This document shows positions 13,921 to 19,388 of a DNA stretch of 19,388 bases, piece after piece (the first letter of the stretch is position 1; every line of letters begins with the position of its first letter). Both the position numbers and the translations under genes were made by a program. The notes under the pieces were generated by a model that saw only the letters and a list, made by a program, of their open reading frames with translations, ran no database searches and was not told the origin of the DNA. The DNA lies in contig DASYAD010000290.1 of the NCBI GenBank assembly GCA_036501515.1, positions 1 through 19,388 of the forward strand, given 5' to 3'. The stretch is from Trebonia sp036501515. Its GTDB lineage: Bacteria; Actinomycetota; Actinomycetes; Streptosporangiales; Streptosporangiaceae.

Positions 13921-14862
13921 GTGACGGTTAACTCGGTCGCCCGGCCTGGCCGACGCCAGGCCGGGCGCACCGGACTGGTGCGCAGGGCACTGGACTCCGA
14001 GCAGTTCAACGGGTGGGCCTTCGTCACCCCCGGCACCGCGATCATCCTGCTGTTCGGGGCCGCGCCGATCGTCTGGTCGCTGGTGCTGTCGTTCCAGAAG
14101 TCCTCGATGCTCGGCTCGTCGAGCCCGTTCGTCGGCCTGTCGAACTACCGGCGGATGGTGCACGACCCGATCGTGGCCCAGGCGATCGGGCACACGCTGA
14201 TCTACGCGGCCCTGTTCGTGCCGGGCACGATGATCGTCGGCCTGTTCCTCGCGGTCGCGATGAACAGGAAGATCCGCGGCATCACGATCTACCGGACCGC
14301 CGCCTACGCGACGATGGCGATCTCCACGATCAGCGAGGCCATCGTCTTCATCTGGCTGTTCGACCCCTCCTACGGGATCGTGAACTACGCCTTCAGCAAG
14401 GTCGGCCTGCCGCAGCAGCAGTTCCTCAACTCGCCGTCCGAGGCGCTGTACGTGATCGTGGTGATGACGATCTGGGGCTGGACCGGCTTCTCGGTGGTGG
14501 TCTACCTGGCGGCGCTCCAGGGCGTGCCGCAGACGCTGCTCGAGGCGGCGTCGATCGACGGCGCGGGCCCGTGGAAGACGTTCCGCCGGGTCACGCTCCC
14601 GCTGCTCAGCCCCGCGTCGCTGTTCCTCGCGGTGTGGCTCACGATCAACGCGCTGCAGCTGTTCGACGAGGTCTACCTGAGTACCCAGGGCGGCCCGCTC
14701 AACGCGACCACCGTGCTCGTCTACTACCTCTACGAGCAGGCGTTCCAGCAGTTCAACTTCGGCTACGCGTCCGCCATCGCGTACTTCCTGTTCCTCGTGA
14801 CGATCGTGATCACCGTGCTCCAGTTCTGGCTGGGCCGGCGGTTCACGTACTACCGCTCATGA
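13921..14862 (+). CDS. CUT1 ABC permease 1 (MalF/UgpA-like)
   Basis: A 313-residue membrane permease. The start is GTG 13921, one base after the binding-protein stop, with GGGGAG at five bases; a longer open frame upstream overlaps the binding-protein gene and is discarded. About six membrane segments are visible, starting WAFVTPGTAIILLFGAAPIVWSLVL. The cytoplasmic EAA loop that contacts the ATPase is EAASIDGAGPWKTFRRVTLPLL (about 208-229), close to the consensus. It pairs with the second permease and the preceding lipoprotein. No ATPase gene is present, so a shared multi-sugar ATPase such as MsiK presumably energises the importer, as is usual for actinomycete CUT1 systems. The stop codon lies in a CTCATGAGCG sequence that recurs exactly at the start of the next gene. 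Confidence 0.93.
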   Translation: MTVNSVARPGRRQAGRTGLVRRALDSEQFNGWAFVTPGTAIILLFGAAPIVWSLVLSFQKSSMLGSSSPFVGLSNYRRMVHDPIVAQAIGHTLIYAALFVPGTMIVGLFLAVAMNRKIRGITIYRTAAYATMAISTISEAIVFIWLFDPSYGIVNYAFSKVGLPQQQFLNSPSEALYVIVVMTIWGWTGFSVVVYLAALQGVPQTLLEAASIDGAGPWKTFRRVTLPLLSPASLFLAVWLTINALQLFDEVYLSTQGGPLNATTVLVYYLYEQAFQQFNFGYASAIAYFLFLVTIVITVLQFWLGRRFTYYRS

Positions 14863-14942
14863 GCGAGCTTGCGAGCGAATCGGTAAGTACAGTGCGTCCG
14901 CGAATGCGGACTCCGAGCGCTAGCGAGGTGTCCTCATGAGCG
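14856..14942. repeat. Small inserted element between the permease genes, flanked by 10-bp direct repeats
   Basis: CTCATGAGCG occurs at 14856-14865, containing the stop of permease 1, and again at 14933-14942, containing the start of permease 2. Joining the copies would recreate an ATGA stop/start overlap, the usual junction in such operons. The 67 bases between hold GAGCGAGC- and GCGAGCGA-type repeats and a 6-bp hairpin GTCCGC-GAAT-GCGGAC (14896-14911). This looks like a REP/MITE-type insertion with a target-site duplication that also supplies the ribosome-binding site (GAGGTG) of permease 2. Confidence 0.55.
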
Positions 14943-15851
14943 CGACCTCGGCCCCCGCCCGCGGCGGCCTGCTGACCGCGGCCGACGACGTCCCCGCCCG
15001 CCGGCGGCGCTGGCGGCTGCCGTTCAGCCCCTGGCACCTGGTGCTCATCCCCGCCACGATCGCGCTGCTGTTCCCGTTCGTCTGGCTCGTGGTCACCTCA
15101 CTGGAGACCTCGTCGGAGGCGCTGCACTTCCCGCCGATCCTGATCCCGCACGTGATCAGGTTCGCCAACTACTCGGACGCGCTGTCGCAGGCGCCGTTCG
15201 CGGGCTGGCTGGTCAACAGCGCGGTGGTGGCCCTGGTGACTGTGCTCTGCAACCTGCTGCTGTGCACCCTCGCCGGGTACGCGTTCGCCCGGTTCCGGTT
15301 CCTGGGGCGCACCGCGCTGTTCGCGGTGATGATGGCGACGCTGATGGTGCCGTTCCAGGTGACGATGATCCCCTGGTTCACCATCACCAAGTGGCTCGGC
15401 GTGCACGTGCTGGCCGGGGTCGGCATCAACACGATCGGTGCGCTCATCCTGCCCAACGCGGCCACCGCGTTCGGCATCTTCTTCATGCGCCAGTTCTTCA
15501 AGACGCTGCCGCTCGAGTACGAGGAGTCCGCCCGGGTCGACGGGGCGACCAGGCTCACCGTGCTGGTGCGGATCGTGCTGCCGCTGGCGACCCCCCCCGC
15601 TGGCCACGCTGGCCGCGCTGACGTTCCTCGACTCCTGGAACAACTTCCTGTGGCCGCTCATCGCCGTGACGTCCACTGGCCAGATGACGCTGCCGCTCGG
15701 CCTGGCCACCTTCCAGGGGGCGCACGCGACCGAGTGGCCGCTGCTGATGGCGGGCAACGTGATGAGCCTGGCGCCGATGCTGGCGGTCTTCTTCATCGCC
15801 CAGCGCTACTTCATCCGGTCGGTCGCCGCGACAGGGCTCGCAGGAACGTGA
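14936..15851 (+). CDS. CUT1 ABC permease 2 (MalG-like), frameshifted in a C8 run
   Basis: The second inner-membrane permease of the importer, starting at ATG 14936 with GAGGTG seven bases upstream. The first 218 codons encode normal MalG-like sequence: the first membrane segment is LVLIPATIALLFPFVWLVV, and the EAA loop is EESARVDGATRLTVLVRIVLPLA (about 196-218). At 15591-15598 there are eight Cs. Read straight on, the protein becomes an Arg/His-rich tail ending at 15859. Reading +1 from there gives PLATLAALTFLDSWNNFLWPLIAVTS through QRYFIRSVAATGLAGT, the normal family ending, with TGA at 15849-15851. With seven Cs the gene would be intact at 304 residues. A sequencing error, a recent mutation or a phase-variable tract are all possible. 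If real, the importer would be largely inactive. Confidence 0.85.
15591..15598. repeat. Homopolymer of eight C at the frameshift
   Basis: A run of eight C residues within the permease 2 EAA-loop region. Seven would keep the family-typical reading frame. Runs of this length are prone both to replication slippage and to sequencing miscalls. Confidence 0.95.
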
Positions 15852-15887
15852 GCCGCTGATGCGGGCCGTGGCCGGCCGGAAACGCGC

Positions 15888-15902
15888 GCCGCCGGGGGCG
15901 GC
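15888..15902. other. Short hairpin between transporter and catabolic genes
   Basis: GCCGCC (15888-15893) pairs with GGCGGC (15897-15902) around GGG, in the 88-base gap between permease 2 and the SIS gene. It is the largest gap in the operon. The hairpin could attenuate transcription or stabilise a processed mRNA end. Chance is not excluded at this GC content. Confidence 0.35.
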
Positions 15903-15939
15903 TGCCGACACAGCACTGAACACACGAAGAGGGGAAACA

Positions 15940-16884
15940 ATGATGGGCAAGGATGCCCCGGTAATGCACGAGCAGGCAGCGGGCACCCGCACCGAGCAGG
16001 AGATCGCATCGCAGCCCGGCTGCTGGCGCCGGGCGGCGGCGCTGGCACCCGAGGTAGCCGGAGTGCTGCCGGCCCCGGGGGAACGGGTCGCGGTGGTCGG
16101 CTGCGGCACCTCCTGGTTCATCGCCCAGTCGTACGCGGCCGCCAGGGAAGCGGCCGGCCAGGGCGAGACCGACGCGTTCGCCGCCTCGGAGATGCCGCAC
16201 GGCCGTCACTATGACCGCCTGCTGATCTTGTCCAGGTCGGGCACGACGACCGAAATTCTTGAGCTGGCAGAACGGGTGCGTGGTACCACCCCCACCGTCG
16301 CGGTTACCGCCGATGCGGCCATGCCGCTCGGGCCGGCGTGCGACGAGGTCATCGAGCTCGCGTTCGCCGACGAGGAGTCGGTGGTGCAGACCCGGTTCGC
16401 CACCACCGAGCTCGCCCTGCTCCGCGCGCACCTCGGGCAGGACATCGCCCCGGCCGCCGACGCCGCCGAACGCGTGCTGGCCGAGCCCGTTCCGCCGCAG
16501 CTGCTAGCCGCCCGCCAGTTCACCTTCCTCGGCACCGGCTGGACCTACGGCCTGGCCAACGAGGCGGCGCTGAAGCTGCGCGAAGCGGCGACCATGTGGA
16601 CCGAGTCCTACCCCGCCATGGAGTACCGGCACGGCCCGGTGGCGGTCACCGGCGAGGGCAGCGTGGTCTGGCTGTTCGGGCCCGCCCCGGCCGGGCTGCT
16701 CGACGACATCGCCGCGGCCCGCGGTTACGCCTGGACCGGGGACGGTGACCCGATGGCCGAGCTGGTCCGGGTGCACCGGGTCGCGCTCGGGATCGCACGG
16801 GCCCGCGGGCTCGACCCCGACCGGCCGCGGAACCTGACCCGTTCGGTCATCCTCGAGGCCGCGGAGCCGGGCCTCGCGTCATGA
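15940..16884 (+). CDS. AgaS-like SIS-domain sugar isomerase/deaminase
   Basis: A 314-residue protein with two SIS (sugar isomerase) domains. Numbered from ATG 15940, the first has VVGCGTSWF (52-60) and the phosphosugar loop SRSGTTTEILE (98-108). The second has LGTGWTYGLANEAALKLREA (197-216) and TESYPAMEYRHGP (221-233), which resembles the GlmS isomerase signature. AgaS proteins convert galactosamine-6-phosphate to tagatose-6-phosphate and ammonia. That role fits the downstream kinase and aldolase. ATG 15940 follows GAGGGG at five bases; a second ATG at 15943 is equally usable, and the 27 codons upstream lack a ribosome-binding site. It overlaps the kinase gene by four bases (ATGA). Alternative roles are glucosamine-6-phosphate deaminase or a fructosamine deglycase. 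The SIS family is certain; the substrate is inferred from the operon. Confidence 0.85.
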   Translation: MMGKDAPVMHEQAAGTRTEQEIASQPGCWRRAAALAPEVAGVLPAPGERVAVVGCGTSWFIAQSYAAAREAAGQGETDAFAASEMPHGRHYDRLLILSRSGTTTEILELAERVRGTTPTVAVTADAAMPLGPACDEVIELAFADEESVVQTRFATTELALLRAHLGQDIAPAADAAERVLAEPVPPQLLAARQFTFLGTGWTYGLANEAALKLREAATMWTESYPAMEYRHGPVAVTGEGSVVWLFGPAPAGLLDDIAAARGYAWTGDGDPMAELVRVHRVALGIARARGLDPDRPRNLTRSVILEAAEPGLAS

Positions 16885-17855
16885 TCGTGGTCGTCTGCCT
16901 GAACCCGGCGCTCGACATCACCCACTACGTACCCGAGGTGGACTGGGCCGGAGTGAACCGGGCCGCCGCCGTGTATGCCAGGCCTGGAGGTAAAGGGGCG
17001 AATGTAGCGAGGACGCTGCACTCGTTCGGGATGCAAACGGTGTTGCTTGGTCTTGTCGGCGGTTCAACCGGGGCCGCGGTGACGGCCGGACTGCGCGAGC
17101 TTGCCGTTCCGGCGGAGCTCACCGAAGTGACGGGTGAGACCCGGCGGACCTTCACCGTGGTCGACGACCAGGGCACGACGGCGCTGTTCAACGAGCCGGG
17201 CCCGGAGATCAGCGCGGCCGAGTACGCGCGGTTCCGCGCCGCGTACACCAGCGCGCTGCACAGCACCGCTACCCCGGCCTCCGCGGTGGTGCTGTCCGGC
17301 AGCCTGCCGCGCGGGCTGGCCGTCGGCAGCTACGCCGGCCTGGTCAAGCTGGCGGCCGACGCCGGGGTTCCGGTGGTGCTCGACACCTCAGGCGAGGCGC
17401 TGCGCCGCGGCATCGCCGCCGGGCCGGCCATCGTCAAGCCCAACCTCGCGGAACTGCGGGAGCTGTCCGGCCGGGCGCTGGCCGACGCGGACGGCGGGGC
17501 GGACCTGGCGGCGGTGACGACGGCGGCCGCCAGCCTGCGGGAAGCGGGCGCCGGGGCGGTCGTGGTCTCGCTCGGGGCCGCCGGCCTGCTGGCGATCACG
17601 GAAGACGGCTGCTGGCGGGCGCAGCCGCCGGCCGCCGCGACGGGGAACGCTACCGGTGCGGGCGACGCGGTGACCGCGGCTCTCGCGCACGGCCTGGCCG
17701 TCGGCCGTCCCTGGCACGAGCGGCTGCGGCACGCGGCCGCGCTCGGCGCCGCCGCCGTCGCCGCGCCGGTGGCCGGTGAGTTCAGCCGGGACGCCTACGA
17801 CGCCGGGCTGAGCGCGGTCACGGTCAACCGGGAGGATGTCAGCGCATGCCGCTAG
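16881..17855 (+). CDS. PfkB-family sugar-phosphate kinase (tagatose-6-P / fructose-1-P type)
   Basis: A 324-residue ribokinase/PfkB-family kinase of the 1-phosphofructokinase/LacC subgroup. The N-terminus VVCLNPALDITHYV is typical of that subgroup. PGGKGANVARTLHSFG (35-50) is PfkB signature 1. GNATGAGDA (255-263) is signature 2, with Asp262 as catalytic base and the GAG anion hole before it. VLSGSLPRGL (137-146) and KPNLAEL (186-192) are further hallmarks. Given the SIS enzyme before it and the aldolase after it, the likely reaction is tagatose-6-phosphate plus ATP to tagatose-1,6-bisphosphate. ATG 16881 overlaps the SIS stop (ATGA), and its own 3' end overlaps the aldolase start by ten bases, so the three genes are translationally coupled. 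Fructose-1-phosphate or fructose-6-phosphate is an alternative substrate. Confidence 0.9.
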   Translation: MIVVVCLNPALDITHYVPEVDWAGVNRAAAVYARPGGKGANVARTLHSFGMQTVLLGLVGGSTGAAVTAGLRELAVPAELTEVTGETRRTFTVVDDQGTTALFNEPGPEISAAEYARFRAAYTSALHSTATPASAVVLSGSLPRGLAVGSYAGLVKLAADAGVPVVLDTSGEALRRGIAAGPAIVKPNLAELRELSGRALADADGGADLAAVTTAAASLREAGAGAVVVSLGAAGLLAITEDGCWRAQPPAAATGNATGAGDAVTAALAHGLAVGRPWHERLRHAAALGAAAVAAPVAGEFSRDAYDAGLSAVTVNREDVSACR

Positions 17856-18709
17856 CTGCCATGGACGAGATCATCAAGCCCGCGCATGCCGCGGGCCGCG
17901 GTGTCGGCGCGTTCAACGTCATCAGCATCGAGCATGCCGAGGCGATTGTCGCGGGCGCCGAGGCCGCCGCCGCCCCGGTGGTGCTGCAGATCAGCGAGAA
18001 CTGCGTCGCGTACCACGGCGCGCTGGCCCCCGTCGCCCGCGCCTGCCTGGCGATCGCCAGCCTGGCCACGGTGCCGGTCACCGTGCACCTTGACCACGCC
18101 GCTAGCGTGTCACTGGTGGAGGAAGCGGGCGAGCTCGGCGTCGCTTCTGTCATGTACGACGCGTCCCGGCTGCCGTACGCGGACAACGTCCGCTCCACCG
18201 CCGACGTCGCCCGGTGGTGCCACGAGCGCGGCATCTGGGTCGAAGCCGAGCTCGGCGAGATCGGCGGCAAGGACGGCGTGCACGCGCCGGACGCGCGGAC
18301 CGACCCGGCCGAGGCGGCCCGCTTCGCGACCGCGACCGAGGTCGACGCGCTCGCGGTCGCGGTCGGCAGCTCGCACGCTATGCTGACCCGCGATGCTGTC
18401 CTGGACCTCGGCCTCATCGCCGCCATCCGGCAAGCGGTCAGCGTCCCCCTGGTGCTGCACGGCTCGTCCGGCGTTCCCGACGGGAACCTGGTGGCGGCCG
18501 TCCGCGCCGGGATGACCAAGGTCAACATCGCGACCCAGCTGAACAAGGTGTTCACCGCCGCCGTGCGGCGCACCTTGTCGGACGAGCCCGCGACGGTTGA
18601 TCCTAGGAAGTACGGGGCGGCGGGCCGCGACGCGGTCACGTCCGAGGTGGCCCGGCTGCTCCGCTTGCTGGGGGGAGGCACTGATGAGCCGCTATCGCCG
18701 GTGGAATGA
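17846..18709 (+). CDS. Class II ketose-bisphosphate aldolase (KbaY/GatY-like)
   Basis: A 287-residue zinc-dependent aldolase, the usual length for tagatose/fructose-bisphosphate aldolases. VHLDHA (80-85) contains catalytic Asp83 and zinc ligand His84. VEAELGEIGG (132-141) is the conserved Glu segment. His177 (GSSHA) and His205 (LHGSSGVPD) fit the other zinc ligands, and KVNIATQLNK follows as expected. GSSHA replaces the commoner GTxHG form, a mild divergence. It would split tagatose-1,6-bisphosphate into glyceraldehyde-3-phosphate and dihydroxyacetone phosphate, ending the pathway. GGGAGG lies ten bases before ATG 17846, inside the kinase gene. Its 3' end overlaps the DeoR gene by 26 bases. 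Tagatose versus fructose specificity cannot be told from sequence. Confidence 0.92.
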   Translation: MPLAAMDEIIKPAHAAGRGVGAFNVISIEHAEAIVAGAEAAAAPVVLQISENCVAYHGALAPVARACLAIASLATVPVTVHLDHAASVSLVEEAGELGVASVMYDASRLPYADNVRSTADVARWCHERGIWVEAELGEIGGKDGVHAPDARTDPAEAARFATATEVDALAVAVGSSHAMLTRDAVLDLGLIAAIRQAVSVPLVLHGSSGVPDGNLVAAVRAGMTKVNIATQLNKVFTAAVRRTLSDEPATVDPRKYGAAGRDAVTSEVARLLRLLGGGTDEPLSPVE

Positions 18710-19388
18710 CCTGCTTGAACTGCTCGCCTCCGCGGGCCAGCTGCAAGTCGAGGACGCGGCCAAGGCACTGAACGTGTCCGCCGCGACCGTCCGCAGGGAC
18801 TTCGACGAGCTGGCCAGCCAGCAGATGCTGACGCGGATCCGCGGCGGCGCCGTCGCCCAGGCCGTCAACTACGACCTGCCGCTGCGCTACAAGTCGGAAC
18901 GCCATCCGACCGAGAAGCAGCGCATCGGCGAGCTCGCGGCCGGCATGGTCAGGCCGGGCCAGGTCGTCGGCCTCAACGGCGGCACCACCACCACCGAGGT
19001 GGCACGGGCGCTCGCGGTCAGGGCCGACCTCAGCCAGGGCCGTTCCGGTCCCGCGATCACCGTGGTGACCAACGCGCTGAACATCGCGACCGAGCTCGCG
19101 GTCAGGCAGCACATCAAGATCGTGGCCACCGGCGGCGTCGCCCGTCCGCAGTCGTACGAGCTGACAGGCCCGCTCGCCACCGGCGTGCTCGAGCAGGTCA
19201 CCCTCGACGTGGCGATCCTCGGCGTAGACGGCATCGACGCCGTGGCAGGCGCGACCGCGCACCACGAGGGTGAGGCGAGCATCAACCAGCTGATGGCCAG
19301 GCAGGCGCGCAAGGTCATCGTCGTCGCCGACAGCTCCAAGCCGGGCCGCCGCGCGTTCGCCCGGATCTGCGGCCCGTCCGACATCGAC
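18684..19388 (+). CDS. DeoR-family sugar-phosphate-responsive regulator (3' end outside window)
   Basis: ATG 18684 with GGGGGAGG about five bases upstream opens a frame that stays open for 235 codons to the window edge; full members are about 250-260 residues, so little is missing. The N-terminal winged helix (residues 1-56) ends with the DeoR signature VSAATVRRDFDEL and RIRGGA. The C-terminal DeoRC domain has the sugar-phosphate loop NGGTTTTEVA (98-107), VVTNALNIATEL (127-138), LGVDGID (179-185) and VVADSSK (213-219). DeoR proteins usually repress a sugar operon until an intermediate such as tagatose-6-phosphate or a bisphosphate binds. As last gene of the operon, overlapping the aldolase, it probably controls this cluster. 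The TTGCAA palindrome between GH4 and the binding protein is a candidate operator. Confidence 0.92.
   Translation, partial: MSRYRRWNDLLELLASAGQLQVEDAAKALNVSAATVRRDFDELASQQMLTRIRGGAVAQAVNYDLPLRYKSERHPTEKQRIGELAAGMVRPGQVVGLNGGTTTTEVARALAVRADLSQGRSGPAITVVTNALNIATELAVRQHIKIVATGGVARPQSYELTGPLATGVLEQVTLDVAILGVDGIDAVAGATAHHEGEASINQLMARQARKVIVVADSSKPGRRAFARICGPSDID

Overview
The window is high-GC DNA with GTG starts, probably leaderless genes, CUT1 sugar transport without its own ATPase, an ECF41/SigJ-type sigma factor and Otr(A)-like ribosomal protection. Together these point to the chromosome of a filamentous or soil actinomycete (Actinomycetota); I cannot name a genus. I see no rRNA, tRNA, CRISPR array, transposase or phage gene. 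Most of the long overlapping open frames are antisense or out-of-phase shadows, as expected at this GC content.

Region 1 (1-2395) is a drug-efflux pair: a DHA2-type MFS exporter cut by the left window edge and a divergent MerR/GyrI-like activator. Each gene has its own MerR-type promoter with a 19-bp spacer, and the two promoters share 24 of 31 positions. Region 2 (2428-4168) is a LUD-domain protein divergent from an ECF41/SigJ-type sigma factor. A 32-bp inverted repeat between them reads as two mirror-image ECF promoters pointing outward. Region 3 (4169-4615) has no gene; it holds an imperfect 45-bp direct repeat, a patch of about 38% GC and short G-rich repeats. Region 4 (4616-9284) is a second resistance or export module: a Tet(M)/Otr(A)-like ribosomal protection GTPase preceded by a candidate leader ORF, a TetR repressor, and a divergent MFS transporter. 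A 26-bp perfect palindrome lies between repressor and transporter. A strong hairpin at 9302-9327 separates this block from the next.

Region 5 (9353 to the right edge) looks like one carbohydrate regulon. Leftward run an intracellular GH4 alpha-galactosidase and a secreted GH114 endo-alpha-1,4-polygalactosaminidase. Rightward run a sugar-binding lipoprotein, two CUT1 permeases (the second frameshifted in a C8 run), an AgaS-like SIS isomerase/deaminase, a PfkB sugar-phosphate kinase, a class II tagatose/fructose-bisphosphate aldolase and a DeoR regulator cut by the window end. Two back-to-back promoters sharing a TTGCAA palindrome sit between the halves.

My reading is that the regulon degrades alpha-1,4-galactosamine-rich polymers. 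Galactosaminogalactan, a fungal exopolysaccharide made of alpha-1,4 Gal, GalN and GalNAc, fits the enzyme set best. The proposed route is extracellular cleavage by GH114, import, trimming by GH4, deamination/isomerisation to tagatose-6-phosphate, phosphorylation and aldol cleavage. The individual families are well supported. The substrate assignment is inference, and the hexosamine kinase the route needs is not in the window.
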